Notes: generated by a model not told the origin, from the sequence alone. A stretch of 64,000 nucleotides of DNA from Paraphoma chrysanthemicola (GCA_020744225.1 JAGMWG010000001.1:3162001-3226000), one strand, 5' to 3'; positions 43,101 to 53,500 are shown, counted from the first letter of the stretch. Numbers and translations: made by a program.

Positions 43101-44738
43101 GCGGGACATGTGGCCGGGCGATGGTCCAAGTGGGAACGATCCAGAGACAATGCTTCCCTGTCTAGCCATACGGTGACTGCCCGCCGAAGAGGTGGGTAGC
43201 GGAGGTGAAAACAATTGCCCTGGATGGTGTTGGCTGGACGTCGACCTCGACATGGGCAAGGGAATGTCTTCTTCGCCTCCTTGGCTGACACCAAGTGCTG
43301 CGAGTTTAGCTTCCAGAAGAGAAGCAACATATTGGTCCCACTCGGATTTCTTCGATATGCGGACGCGAAACTGAGAGCCTGCATTGCTTCGCTCCGCACG
43401 TATGTCCTCCTCTCCTGGCCAGATTGCACGATTGTGTGATTGCAGTCCGCCAGTACTGAAGCCTCGGGTGTCATAACCCTCTTGCTCATATTGTTGCAGC
43501 TTCGCCTCCACAGCCTGTGCACTCAACGGCTTGGGCGGGTAGCCCGAGGTCCCGCGTGGAATGTCTCGCGGTATCGAGATGATGCAGCCCTTCCCCTTGA
43601 CCATGACCTTCTTCCGCATACGCGGGACAGGCGCACGCACTGGCTCGGACGGAGCCAGGTGCTGGCTTGGAGGCGCTGGAAGGGGCTTGTCGAGTGAATC
43701 TTGCAGAGGCTTACTGGCGTTGGTCTCGGGTATGTTTGGCGTTTCCTCCACTGGCTTAGGTGACTCTGCAGGCGTCAATATCGATGGCGAAATTGGTGAT
43801 TTGTCCGCTTGTGCGTTGCGTGCACTCGGCACCTGTGTATCCACTCGTCCAGCGCCCGAAGCCTGCCTAGAGTGCGTGTCCGCCTCGGATACCGCGTACT
43901 TGGAGGCCATCATCTTGCCGAGCACTTCTTTCTCGTCCTTGCTAAAATGGCGCCAAAAGTCCTGTTGGTTAAGAGTCTTGTTGGTATTGCGCGTCTTGTG
44001 GCCTCTCTTTGGCGGAGCCGGCAGATCAAAGACTTGGTCCTTGTCCGAGTTCAGGTCTGTCTCCCCACTGTTGTCGCTCCACCAGTCGTTCGCCTCACGA
44101 TTCCAACGCTGCTCCAAGAACTTCTGCACCCACTCTGCTGACGTCGGATTCGAATCGGTTGCTCGCGGAGTGTTTCCTGCGGGCTGCGAATCTTTCGTCG
44201 GCGTCTCTGGATGCGGCAGTCGTGATCGGATCAGATTCTCGAGCGTGAATTGGACGGGCGAGGCGTTCTGATCCAGGCGAGGGATGAGATGCTCAAGATT
44301 AAACCGGTTTGGCGATTCGTCCTCAACTTCCAGACGCGGAGGAAGCAGATGCCCGAGTCCGAACTGCAGAATCGACGACTCTCCTTCGAGGTCGTCACTC
44401 CCAAAGTTGGTTGAGGCTTGGCGCTGCGGGTTGAACGTTGGGGGCGGGTGTCGGTACGGACTGCCCCAGCTGGCCGTGTAGTACGAGGTGTCGGTCCTGT
44501 CGTTTCTCGCAACAGTAGACGGAGTGCGCGGATTGGTTCCAAGTGCAGAGAAAGATGGAAGAGGTGGGAGCTCCGGGCTTGAGTAGCCAAGCGTCCTGGT
44601 TGGAGATGGGGCAGTCCACAGCGTCTGGGTGGGAGAGACGGCCTCGCGGGAGCTGGTCGCTTCACCGAAATGCTGGATGGCAGATGGGGGCGATGACGGC
44701 GGAGGCAGCGACGGCGAGGAAGATCGTCGAGCTAGCAT
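37197..44738 (-). CDS. Giant intronless protein (2513 aa): disordered, repeat-bearing, coiled-coil
   Basis: Family not recognised. One uninterrupted frame of 7.5 kb. Residues 1-900 are Ser/Pro-rich and disordered, with a polar FWRHFSKDEKEVLGKMMASKYA patch near 270, a VPRMRKKVMVKGKGCIISIPRDIPRG segment (about residues 375-400), SPGHMSRQSIA tandem copies near 550 and a Gln-rich stretch near 650. APAFKPD repeats lie at about 930-960. Acidic/Lys-rich disorder follows. About 1530-1765 is a run of roughly eight degenerate 27-35-residue units of the form D-x-IRSIVAEA-x-A-x-H-x-P. Residues ~1765-2300 are a long coiled coil with an Ala run (AANAAAAAAAK). The C-terminus is again disordered and ends PIALNFGREL. 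Layout fits a large cytoskeletal, polarity or septal scaffold, but that is inference from architecture only. No intron boundary is needed. Confidence 0.85.
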   Translation of the reverse strand: MLARRSSSPSLPPPSSPPSAIQHFGEATSSREAVSPTQTLWTAPSPTRTLGYSSPELPPLPSFSALGTNPRTPSTVARNDRTDTSYYTASWGSPYRHPPPTFNPQRQASTNFGSDDLEGESSILQFGLGHLLPPRLEVEDESPNRFNLEHLIPRLDQNASPVQFTLENLIRSRLPHPETPTKDSQPAGNTPRATDSNPTSAEWVQKFLEQRWNREANDWWSDNSGETDLNSDKDQVFDLPAPPKRGHKTRNTNKTLNQQDFWRHFSKDEKEVLGKMMASKYAVSEADTHSRQASGAGRVDTQVPSARNAQADKSPISPSILTPAESPKPVEETPNIPETNASKPLQDSLDKPLPAPPSQHLAPSEPVRAPVPRMRKKVMVKGKGCIISIPRDIPRGTSGYPPKPLSAQAVEAKLQQYEQEGYDTRGFSTGGLQSHNRAIWPGEEDIRAERSNAGSQFRVRISKKSEWDQYVASLLEAKLAALGVSQGGEEDIPLPMSRSTSSQHHPGQLFSPPLPTSSAGSHRMARQGSIVSGSFPLGPSPGHMSRQSIASPGHMSRQSIASPGAFVNPRQSMHMHRHSTFGSPASFAHHAMSPSGTWSPGNYFGPQDGRSGSPALPFSRSDLAGIISPSSPFGPRSNPQFPPTPTQRDDFMLQMQIQQQQLQAQLLQQQQSQLMGMRPSSTLAEVPEDEDEEDEVPAMKHAAKTAPEIAVPTPRSHRHNLSENLEREAADAEYHLEEAIDKQFAEGGDFNTEPEIKHQYKPSTAAAKNNWEESRTVLHQPQPHSRAHSLAKSQQPVSFSFPQQNPRGDSDGAKTNVSDITNPSLEDGEILNTAQSSSQHSKAPSQVSNSWKDSKFAFSKPASAIHSKHTSRSSISKLNVEAKEFKFNPSASFSPGSFSSGFTFSPAVKSPADASAPRSNKPSIDGVSSFNVAAPAFKPDAPAFKPDAPAFKPSAPAFQPGSTAPVVAEVSVNEPVFKPHGLSGFPSSGFNFSSPPSIKPDAPIFHPGVSAFDPNKSVPAPTSFSSKIFGNVNLSASDIVKPASRSKAVPIVRPDITREKTPEKEPEPEEHQEDSEGRINLADGREKRARRGRADGDDVPKFALQPVLPSQPLAAIPVYEDETSVPELKPQDLPEDKENLSPEGKRAKSNSKSPEPLSVQRGSSAVEPSKPVEPIEEPEDDLDDDKTPEASDVPTPTIEEPIAATKKHSHKSTLSASAKPFDFKPNLGNAGYDFGFHVTKPSRTEEPEKSQPTPSRFASRSPATTFRPSDDGSYKTALEGGRRARYPESESVDFDHIGEASFNDIDAVMKHMNDEGSDFGVERDENSWDQSSPQRTPHEFDRNDLQPNFKMRSDAPSPSPRRLYQQRNMQGSGTSAQDPFDDERAALAYDSPVHRLNNADDVPVSDWDEGLVTDGENKIQTRSRFFDQHVDDLMGRLLESRLGPLEQNLQGIQDALAMMSQRPGRGRRSMSTGERLDSDADDEDDDVGVDSHYRNRSPRKDKRLEKIRSIVKDALESHQSHASMPLPAFQPMAPEMIREIVTDVLAAHQPTAAPAQHVPADQIRAIIEDVVAANKPVAQEPVAEPLRSEDIRSIVAETIASHTPKSVETVKPDDVRSIVMEAFATHAPPVPEQIVRPVWPEDLKSVFAEAFAAHQPKAPASIQPDTIRSIIAEALSSHQPPVLPVVEPVQPDTIRNIVAEALAAQKPSALEAPADIPQPQVDLTEIIQVVASLKASIAQTTNQHLKAEDVRELVDDAFKRQSMEIATREENQAILEKDARITELEALLKEANIRSEEDAEARAALELREADTSRLLKVTEEELALLQQAAGQDEDKIRELTEARDAARRDLSDFENNEDQMRDRISALHSENEHLKLKNIALESSEEDLKDKLTSATAENDALSSTLEEHRLSANKWRLDIQQAHEEGEQLRKAMDQARFQAEEATRVRESMRTKFEKLQQDMVAASQQVASERAQWHKNEESSATKYEILSARIEAEGRTRERLERELERLETQEREGMKLRIHLEQTQKHNARLEETIDQLRRESLEHQKNAERYERDMREARDAAHVEIRRTRVLMEADIDAANNQVNIVRHDLESEIARVRAELDQVRLDADTAKEKHELDLEAASDVKKQAVHEALESKRHSLQEQQRTFERQLEHIKHEHTRALNFAREDRERAEDFHNDRLALADSKAEHLKDKIALLEEKLQVAKEAANAAAAAAAKSPSFSSSSAPGGADKISPQALRESIAVLQEQLQEREQRIESLELDMAELDTEAPAKLKERDTEINWLRELLGVRIDDLNDLITSLAQPTFDRETVRDAAIRIRTNLQMEQSEKERLISGGQKSLPTLSTLSNFASPKAVQLAAAFGNWRKGRGEATSALAGTSNASSRTQTPSRAAPQSAQSFLSGLMTPPTSNMRRTPDLPSSNNKSRPVNLRTNSNSSKASSTTEMGFPGLGQKNHAVPQTPPLMRKASYDQDAEMEPFSESGFYDDESTVDGEVTPIALNFGREL
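39440..40150 (-). repeat. About eight degenerate 27-35-aa repeats inside the giant ORF
   Basis: Each unit carries a short amphipathic helix (EMIREIVTDVLAAHQP, DQIRAIIEDVVAANKP, EDIRSIVAETIASHTP, DDVRSIVMEAFATHAP, EDLKSVFAEAFAAHQP, DTIRSIIAEALSSHQP, DTIRNIVAEALAAQKP, then a diverged EDVRELVDDAF) joined by Pro/Val-rich linkers. The helix core is conserved while the linker varies, suggesting a multivalent binding array. Confidence 0.85.
41858..41942 (-). repeat. APAFKPD tandem repeat inside the giant ORF
   Basis: Four consecutive 7-residue units (APAFKPD, APAFKPD, APAFKPS, APAFQPG) encoded by 21-bp near-repeats, with a looser copy (APIFHPG) further on. Confidence 0.85.
43048..43123 (-). repeat. 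SPGHMSRQSIA tandem duplication inside the giant ORF
   Basis: Two nearly identical 33-bp units encode SPGHMSRQSIA twice, followed by a partial third unit (SPGAF). DNA identity is high, implying a recent duplication. Confidence 0.85.
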
Positions 44739-46028
44739 TCAATGTTGCGGGCGTCTCTTGAGCTCTGGTGAGCTGCAACGCGCTCGGGAAGATTCCGGAC
44801 GCGTCGGGGAAGAGCGAGGAAGCTGGCAGAAGTGGACGGCGATGTCTGGCGCAGCAGAAACGCGTGTGGGCTGGGTCTCGGAGCGGAGGACAGGCGGTGA
44901 CGCAGGGTAATTAAGTCTACAAGAAAGGAAAGGCTATGGTGAGCAGCTTAAAAGAGCGACATGTAGTTGGAAAGCACTGATCTGGAGACAGCAGGACGAG
45001 CGAACATCCCGTGGCAGAAGCAGTAACAGCAAGAGATGCAAAAAGCAGATGCAGAGGTGTGGTGGAGAGAAATTGGACGGGAAAGGAGAGTGTCGTTTAG
45101 CAGGACCGACGCCTGATTGGCTGAGGTGAGATGCGGGCCACTCGAACGTGGCATGTCGTCAGGGGCCGGTAGCCCGCCGAGGATGTGAAGACGCCACATG
45201 CAGGTGGCACGTTGCACCAAGCCCCACGACGGCACGCGTTGCACCGCAGCGCATTCCTCGAATCCGTTCTCTCGTGGTGCTGTCGTACAGTCACAGTCCC
45301 TACATAGAGCTATCCCGAGATGCGCAGGTTGCGAAGCTGAGTACCAACCAGATGGTCCTGACAGGCAGTTGCCGACGCGTCTGCAGGCGTCACAGCGCGT
45401 CAAATTCATTTACAGGTGTTCATGCATTGGTCACGGGTTGCTATAAACCAAACATTGCTCTGCACCCAATAGGACGCCGCTACGACGCGTTTGAGCTTTG
45501 CAGTGCTGGCAAAGCAGCCTCACAATCTGGTAGCCTTGAACCACAGCTTTGCTTTGCTAACCACGATTTTGAGACTTCGCACCTTCGATCTTCATCGATC
45601 GAAACATTGGGAACGGACCGGGATGACCGATGGAATCGCAAAAGGGGACCTGACTAACGGGAGCTAGTGCCGCCGCGGAACAAGGAGCGTTAAAGAGCTT
45701 GACACATGGGTAGCTGGAGCACGAGCTAACAGCATACTGCCCGTTGACACCATCAATCTAATAAGGTATTTTCTGAACCCGCTCCTTGGTTCAGTACAAA
45801 GCAGATGTACATGGCGGCTCAGAGATCTTGAGCATTCTGTAAAGTGTGTACTGAAGCTCTGCATGTCTGTAAGGCCATCGGAGGCGGAAACGTACCGCAT
45901 GCGTTCAGAACGTCATCTTTCTTGTGGTTCTAGATGGTAATGTAATCTCTAATGTGCAATATTAATGCTACATGCGAATCCTGATATAAACACCAGAAAT
46001 GCAATACAATGCTCATTCTTGCCCAACC
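44739..46028. other. 1.3-kb upstream region of the giant ORF
   Basis: It must contain the promoter and leader of the giant gene (minus strand) and the trailer of the MFS gene. C/T-rich stretches occur on the minus strand at 44740-45100. ORFs here (up to 169 codons) lack motifs. Confidence 0.45.
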
Positions 46029-47573
46029 TCAAACTCTGTACCACATCACCATTCTCTTCAAAAATGCGCTCCTCTGAAATCCATCAGGCAATCCTCCTTC
46101 TCTATTCCCACCACCGACCGGATCAACCTCTCCCTCCCCTTTCCCCTCCCTCGCCGCCTCCTCTTCCAACTCGCCAATTTTCCACGCCCTTACAAGCCAC
46201 AAGCTGACTGCTCCACCAACATACATCCAACCCGTGAACAAAATCGCACCCATATAACTCCCTCCGTTCCTGCTCACAATCTCCAGCCCAATCGGCTCCG
46301 AGAACGTCGTGGGCAGAACCAGAACCAGCCACGTGATACTCAACGCACTCGGCAACCTTTTGATCCCCATGACCTCCGTCGTCACGGGCGCCGCAACAGC
46401 CCAATACGTCCCTGCCACTGTTCCGCCCAGCATGCCGAAGAACACGACCAGCCCGAAGGATTTGGCAAACATCCAGATCAGCAGACAGAATACGCCGCAC
46501 AAGAAAGTCATAGTGCTCGCCATGTTCAGCCGTCCAAACGAATCGCTGAAATATCCAATCGGTGGGCGTCCCAACGCTTGACCGAGATTGAGTAACGCAC
46601 CAATGATACTGCCTTGCTTACTCGACAACCCGACCGTTCGCGCATAATTCGGCAGCGAGAACAAAAGCACCACATACCCCAACATGCTCAGAAACCCAAA
46701 CGCCATGAGTCCGACAAACTCCAACTTCTTGAAAAGCCGGTAATCGAAACTCAACTGACTGGATCCAATCTGCTTGTTCCTGTCCTTGATGAGGAGACTA
46801 CAGCTCGTGTTTACGACGAATGCGATGATGCCCAGAATCCGGAATGCCCAGGGGAGTCCGATGTTGCGGATCATGGCCTGCGCGGCAAGACTGTAGATGA
46901 GGCCGCCGAGCCCGGAGCCTGCGGCGGAGATACCGTTTGCGAGGGAACGGTGCGTGGTGAACCATTGGGCGGCAATGCCGACGCTGCCGACGAAAAGGAA
47001 GCCCATGCCCCAGCCGAAACACAGGCCTTGCGTCAGGAAAAGATGCCATATCTTGCTTGCGAAACTGGCGCCGATGAAGGAGACGGTTTCGAGGACGACG
47101 CCGATTAATAATGTTGTGCGGGTGTTGAACACACGAGTGGTGAGGGTGGCTAGCGGCGAAACGATCAGGGCTTGGGAAATGGATAGGCCGCCGATGAAGG
47201 CGTAGTGTAATGGTGTAGCGCCAGGGAAGACATTGTTGGAGAGGTAGTACGCGAGGAAGACGGCGTAGGCGGAGTTGAGGCCCCAGGTATGTGCATTGAT
47301 GGTAGCGCACGCAGCGACGCAGATCCAGCCGTAGCCACCGTTCGGAGGGACGTCTACTTCCTTTCTGGGAGCCTCAATTGGGGTGGTTGTATCGGGTTGT
47401 GAAGCATGGGCGGTCGGATGCCGATTTGCGCCATTGGCGATACTATTATTCCTGCTCTTTTCTGACGTCGAAATATCAAGAGCTTCGTTAGATTTCTCGA
47501 TATCCTTCTCGTTCTCGCTCTCCAGCCTCTCAATTCCAACGTCGTCTTCTCGTCGCGCCGTTCGAGTCGTCAT
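46029..47573 (-). CDS. Monocarboxylate-type MFS transporter (MCT/Mch family)
   Basis: Twelve-pass major-facilitator protein of the monocarboxylate-porter family, 514 residues, single exon. A ~90-residue charged cytosolic N-terminus precedes the family signature PPNGGYGWICVAACATINAH at the first membrane helix. Others include NGISAAGSGLGGLIYSLAAQ in helix 5, the loop motif GRPPIGYFSDSFGRLN between helices 8 and 9, and GGTVAGTYWAVAAPVTTEVMG in helix 10. The last ~60 residues are hydrophilic (Glu/Gly-rich). Yeast Mch proteins do not transport classic monocarboxylates, so the substrate is left open; fungal relatives carry riboflavin or aromatic acids. Upstream interval of 736 bp contains its promoter. 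Confidence 0.87.
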   Translation of the reverse strand: MTTRTARREDDVGIERLESENEKDIEKSNEALDISTSEKSRNNSIANGANRHPTAHASQPDTTTPIEAPRKEVDVPPNGGYGWICVAACATINAHTWGLNSAYAVFLAYYLSNNVFPGATPLHYAFIGGLSISQALIVSPLATLTTRVFNTRTTLLIGVVLETVSFIGASFASKIWHLFLTQGLCFGWGMGFLFVGSVGIAAQWFTTHRSLANGISAAGSGLGGLIYSLAAQAMIRNIGLPWAFRILGIIAFVVNTSCSLLIKDRNKQIGSSQLSFDYRLFKKLEFVGLMAFGFLSMLGYVVLLFSLPNYARTVGLSSKQGSIIGALLNLGQALGRPPIGYFSDSFGRLNMASTMTFLCGVFCLLIWMFAKSFGLVVFFGMLGGTVAGTYWAVAAPVTTEVMGIKRLPSALSITWLVLVLPTTFSEPIGLEIVSRNGGSYMGAILFTGWMYVGGAVSLWLVRAWKIGELEEEAAREGKGEGEVDPVGGGNREGGLPDGFQRSAFLKRMVMWYRV

Positions 47574-48309
47574 AGTTCGTACTGCCGATTCGGGAATAAC
47601 GTGAACCTAATCCTCCCTTCTCTTACTCAGGTGTCGCACGCAAACATCAGAGGACTTCCAGATCCAACCACAACGACGGTGAGGGGTGTAATAAGCAGCC
47701 TCCATGATTTCCAATCGAAGCTGTAGCAGACGCACAGTCATTAGTGTCCCCAAGCCGTCCAAAGGGCGCGCAAAAGTGGAGTTCGCAAGTGTCTTTTGCC
47801 GGAAATAAAACACAGCTTTTACGTGACGCCGTTGACGCCACTACGCAATGCGGCTAGCCACCACAAGTGTGATTCGTCGGCCTCTTGCCGATGGAGCGGC
47901 GACGTGCCGAGGCAGGAAGCATTCCGTTCAGTGCGGGTTTAGAGCGGATAATACAGGCGGCTGTGTTACAGTCAATGGGTTGCAATGAGTGTACTTGTCA
48001 GACGGCGTTGGCTCGGGAATCAAGAGTAAGCATTGCTGCCTGTCATAATGCTGATGCCGTATGAGTATTCCACGTTCGGACATTGTCATCATGTCCGAGT
48101 TGGCATATCGGAGAATGTGCGTTGGCCATTGTCTTGAGTCATGTTTGTATGCAGGAACCAGTGTCAGGAAAAGATTTCTTTGTGATATTTCGTATATTTC
48201 TACATAGGAGAGGAACGAGCGTCACATTCATGTTCACATATCCAACGCCGATCGCGGCAATTTATAGCCCAATGGTATCATATCATCCTCCACGCCCCAG
48301 CGAGCGCAT
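47574..48309. other. Intergenic
   Basis: Promoter side of the MFS gene and trailer of the next minus-strand gene. Nothing else recognised. Confidence 0.4.
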
Positions 48310-49704
48310 CTATCGCGACTCGCACTGCGCCATAAACCTATACATGCCCTCAATGCCTTGGTACTCCATTGGCGTGTGCATATCCATCTCTTCTGCCTCG
48401 CTAGTATGCAAGCTTTCGTATCCTGACGGTGAAGGCGAAAGCCACGGGTTAGGTTCCTCTGTGAAGTCAGCCAAGTCGTCGAAGCTGTGTTCCGAATGTG
48501 TCGAGTACGCTTCCGAGCTTAAGCTCGAAGGGCTCAGCATGTGTTTCCAGTCGATGACAGGTTGCACATTTTGACGTCCTTGGACAGGCTTGTCGAAAAA
48601 GGAACATTCGGAAGGTGTCTGGCTCGGTGCGAATGGAAATAGTAGAGCGATGTCGGTTCCGACGAAGGCATCAAAGTCTTCGTCTTGATGCACGACACCG
48701 CGTGATACTCCAAGATCATTGCAAAGTATTTCTACGCTTTCTGCATCACATCCTGGAAAGTACACCTTGAGTGTTGAATGTTGATAGGTGATTGGAAGAT
48801 CGCCAAGCTCAGAGAGCCGCTGAAGATCTTTCAGAACGGCAGCGAGCTCTTTGACAGCCCGCGAGAAGTCCACGGAAAGAACATCCAACAATCCCTCGTT
48901 GCTAAGCGAATCTTTCTCTTGCGAGAACGAGGAGAAACCCTGGACCGCCTTCAAAGGAGTCAGAGCGGTGACGGTGGGGTTGATGTTGAAGGTGATGTAA
49001 GAGCCAGGAGTCGCCTTGGGGACCTTGTTGAGAGTACGGTTGACCTGGTCCTGAAGAGCAGACACTGTCTTGAAGCGCTTCTCTCCATTGCGAGGGTTCA
49101 CACCATCGAACTGTGCCTTTTGGCCGCCAACGAGGAAAGCTCGAACAGCTTGGGAAACGTTATTGATGACCTGGGCAGGTGCTGCTGGTCCATGGCTGAA
49201 GTATCTTGCGCCTCCAGCACGGCCTGAGCCCCAACCGTATCCGCCAGCAGTTCTACCAAGAGTGCCACCAGTCAGATTGGGTCGGAGAGTGGATGCGAAG
49301 GGTGCGCGGCCGCTCTGAGCGTTGACAATTGTACCGATTCGGGACTTTGGGAACGAAGACTTGTCAAACTTGACGCCCGACGAGCGGGACGCGGCAGTCG
49401 TGAAGCGGCGAACAGCGGAGGAGATGGAGCTGTGGGTGGTGTACCAGCGTCCTTTGCTCTGCTTCAGTAAAGCAATTCGGTGGATAGGATGTGTAGGAGC
49501 ATTTCGTGCAAGGATTGGCTGCAGTTGTGCTTGAGTAGGTCGTGATCCTGCTGGGAGTTGATTCTGTACAAGCTTCGCAGCGTGCTTCCAGGCAGCCCTA
49601 TAACGATCAGTATTCCAGCTTTCAATCAGATTCACGATGACTTACTTGAACACCTTCGCGTTCTTGGCCACCAATTTATGTAAGTGCACCACGGCCGGTG
49701 CCAT
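48310..49704 (-). CDS. Fungal protein resembling 'stationary phase protein 5', unknown function
   Basis: Exon 1 49704-49646, intron 49645-49598 (48 bp; GTAAGT, ACTGATC branch, TATAG, phase 2), exon 2 49597-48310; 448 residues. The spliced start is MAPAVVHLHKLVAKNAKVFK, joined to AAWKHAAKLVQ. The first ~80 residues are basic and Ser/Thr-rich with RWYTTHSS and FTTAASRSS segments, which could be a mitochondrial presequence (inference). A Gly/Arg stretch (GGYGWGSGRAGGARYFSHGP) is followed by VSQAVRAFLVGGQKAQFDG, and a helical, possibly globular part with ELAAVLKDLQRLSELGDLPI and LKVYFPGCDAESVEILCNDL. The C-terminus is acidic. The name is from memory of fungal annotations, which also call relatives casein kinase II beta-2; I see no CK2-beta zinc motif. 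Confidence 0.72.
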
Positions 49705-50508
49705 ATTGGTGTAGAACTACCAGTGTTGGGTGGTGATGAGAGAGAGTGCGAGATCGTGGGGATAAGAGGGATGATGTGGCTTAGCACGCAGTTCGCCACC
49801 GCCATCTCGTCGGAGGTCTGGAACACCGACGATCTGCCAACGCATGACGATGATCACGTGCCCTTCTCTCACTCTCACAAACTCGTTCCATCCATGAGCT
49901 GCGGTCAGTGGCACAGACTTCATGTGTGAGGAGTTTTCATGTTCTCCAATGATGCATTTGTGATTTCGTACTTTTACAATTGGACCTGCGCAAACATGGA
50001 GCCCACATAGTCCTTGCTTTTTTGTAACTGCGCGCACCACAGTGCACATGCCGCTATGCTGAGAGGAGAACCGACGGAGGCATCTTAGCGCATGCTTGAA
50101 TGTAATAAGCAGCAAAGGACGCCGACTAGAATGCCACAGTTCCACATGATCTCTTCCAGATCCTCCCTTTGGGAAACAGAAAGTGCCAAGCACCGAACAG
50201 AAGGTAATTCTTGTGGTCGAGGAAAACGGAAACAGGTGTATCGGGGATGTGAGAAAAAGTAAACAGATCGATGACCATCCATGTAAAACGCCGAACACAA
50301 ACTTTTGTCGTTGTGTAAAACGCTCTCGTAGCGTCTTGAGTAAGGATTGGGGTGAAATTCCACGCTTGGACACGCGCCAGTGGCATTGTCATCTCATTGA
50401 TCCAGCGTAACTAGGAGCTGCTGATCTACTGATTCGACAATGACTTGCTGGCTGTGAAGGATCAAATTACCGATGCGCAAAATTGACCGTACTTGCTCGA
50501 AAATAGGA
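49705..50508. other. Intergenic
   Basis: Promoter of the preceding minus-strand gene and trailer of the LARP1-type gene. Open frames of 75-218 codons overlap each other in all directions without motifs. Confidence 0.4.
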
Positions 50509-53500
50509 CTATCGGCGTCGGTTTCGGACTTCAAAGTCGACGTAATGGCGAGCTAAACAATGTCGTAGACCCAGTATCGACAACGTTATTTTGCCATAGA
50601 ACCGCAGTGAACGCGACAATCCAACATCGGCCATCCTGTGGGCAGAGTCTTCGAAAGCGGAATGTCGGAATTCGTTGTACATTTGGGTATTGTGGTTCTT
50701 TGTAAGGAAATGGGTCCAAAATTGGTAGAGAACGTTCATGTCGTAAGGCGTGATGCCAGTAGGGGCGGACTGGCGCAGCTGAAGCGCTCTCGATCGAAGG
50801 TGACAATACGACTCTTGGACATGATCAAATGGCAGGGAGTGGATCGGCCCCTCCTTCTCTTTGACCCAATAAAGACGCAAAGGAACTGAAAAAGCTAGGT
50901 GAAAAGGACTGGTAACAGCTCGAGAGTCTTTAAACACATCGCTGTCGACAACGCTGTACGGAATTAGTGGGTGCTACAACGAAAGAGAGACTTGGCGCAA
51001 CAAGTCACTAGCTCGTACCTCTCTGATGACTTAATGCCACCGACCTTGAATGGGCACATAATCATCGCATCTGAGGTGTCGTGCGGCTCGAGTTTACTGT
51101 CGATAGATCCGTTAGAGTATGTTCTCAAAATGGGGAATGCAGAATTGTTGACTCGCAACTGATTGTGCGTCCGAACAATGACCATGAAGCCTGCAATGTA
51201 TGCGTCTGGAAAGGAAAATGTTTAAGCACTTACAGCCTGAGTCGAGGTCTCCACCGGGTGGCCATTCGGGACCACGTCGTCAGACGGAGAGTCTGAGGTC
51301 GTTCCGTTGGCTAGGTTGTCTAGGGCAGAGACGTTCTCTTGGGAGTCACCGTTGGTGTAGCCATTCGTCTGAGGTAACGAGACATTGCCAGCGTATGCCC
51401 CCATGGGCTCAACAGCCGACATGGGCCACTGGGGAGCGCTTGGCTGCTCGAAGCCGTTCGGGTGGGGGACGGGGGGGTGATGCAGCTCCTTTGGGCCATC
51501 ATTCTGCGCGCTCACGTCGCGATCGTCCATCTTGAGTACCCACTGCTCCCAGCCTTCTCTCCGACGCAGTCTATCTTGGCCGTCCTCGCCGGTGCGATAC
51601 TGGACCGCTGCGGACTGCTGGCACACTAGCTTGATCAACTCAACATCCGCAGACAAGGTCTTGATGCGGTTGAAGCTGGCAATGAACTCGAGCCCCACGA
51701 AGCCTTGGGAATCCATGTGTCGACGGAGGTACATGTCCTTGAGCAAATTATCGACGGAGAAGTAGTACTCCCTAAGCATTGTTAGTCTAATCTTGACGAA
51801 CCGTGGTTGCACACATACACTTGGGTTGTAATCATCTGGAAAAGAGCGAACTGATCCACATAAGGTGTGTAAGGCACAGCGCTCATGGGCTGCTGGACCA
51901 TGCCGTAATCGTACATATTGTATGTCTGAATTGGTGCAACTGGCGGGCCTGCTTGATAAGGCGGGTATCGGTAAGGATCTGTGGTAACGGACTGGGAACG
52001 GTGCCCATTGCGTCCGTACTTCCCCTGTGGAGGGGCGAAGAAGCTCGCATTCTCAGGGTTGAATGTTGTGGGTGAGCGCGGGCCCATGGAAAACGAGGAT
52101 GCCGACTGTGCGGGCATGTGGCCATTGGTGAACTGGTGGCCATTGGCATAGCTGCCGCGGCCTCCACGACCTCCTCCCCGGCCTCGCTCACGTCCCGAGT
52201 ACGAGCCAAAGCGACCTGACTTATGCTGGTGGCCATTAGCTCCGTCGTGGTAAGCAGAAGATCGTCGATCGCCCTCTCCAGGTGCGTCCGTCTGCGTAGC
52301 CGCCGATGTTCGGCGTTCATCAAAGGTGTTATCCTTTGTGGGTGACGCTTCACCATCGCGCCTGCGTTCACCGCCAAATGCCATGTCTCCGCGTCGAGGC
52401 TTGGGTCCTCGGGTGGGAAATTGGCGAGAGAAAGCACCGTTCTGGGCGGGGCCTTGAGACGAGTCAGGGGCTGAAGCGGACGTCCTGGGCCTGAACTCGT
52501 TATCAGACGAGGGAGGGCCCATCGGCTTGGATGGCTTTTCAGCACTCGAGCCAGGCAGGGTTGGAGATGCTGCGCTGGCTGCCCGCTTTGCCTTTGGCGA
52601 GGCTTCACGGGCGGCTGCTCCCTCATGTCGCTCGCGTTTCGCGTTCTCGCCGTTGCTAACTGCGGCAGGTGCTGAACCGTCCTTCTCAGGCTGGCTCGCG
52701 CCATTAGCCGCATGGTTGGAGGGCCTGCCTCCGGGCTGAGCTCCACCACGTCCGCCAGGTCGGCCTCCTCGCCGAGGATTTGCAGCGTTTGGCAAGGGTG
52801 TGTTGAAGACCACAGACGGCGTATATGGGACTTTCACCCACTCCTGCTTGCCGTGCGATCCATTTGAGGTGCTTTCTTTCCGCTCCTTGTCGACCTTCTC
52901 GCCCTTCTCCTGCGCCTTTTTGCGATCCTCGTCGACTGCTAGATCTGGAGTCGGCCATGACTCCTGGTCACGTTTTGGTGGTGGGGCCTGCGCATTCTCT
53001 CCTGACTTGGCTTTTGTGTCCTTCTTCGACTCGCCATCTACCCTCGCGTCCTTGCGGCTATGAGGAATCTTATCATCTTCTTGACCCTTCGTTTTGCTAG
53101 AAGTCGTGGCAGACTGAGCCTTGGACTCAGATTCAGACTTCTTCACTGCACCCTGTGTAGTCCCATTTGAGAGAGGAGATTGAGCCGGCTTTTGTACCTT
53201 AGACTTCAGCTCGTCTGCTCGCTTCTTCCAGATGTTCACGGCAGGGAGAGGAGCCTCTTGGAGTGGCTTGACCACAGCATTCTTGCCCTTCTTGACCTTC
53301 TCTGAGGTCTTCTCTACTGGCTCAACCGACTTGTCGACGGACGTGGAGGCCTGCGACTTGTTGTCCCACGTTGACTCGGACGAGGCATTAGGTAATGAGG
53401 ACACATCGTCATCCTTGGTGACGGTCGAAACGGACGATGCGCCGAGGTCGGGCGAGGATATGCTCGACGTCTCGACTGACTGGACGGGAACAGCGGGTGT

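Noticed and set aside
49717..50373. 218-codon minus-strand frame
   Set aside because: Overlaps the start region of the preceding gene, has no motifs and includes low-quality composition; treated as chance.
50964..51185. Separate small minus-strand gene
   Set aside because: Its phase and splice signals join it to the final LARP1 exon (SSE|SVVDSD across 51018-50954), so it is an exon of that gene.
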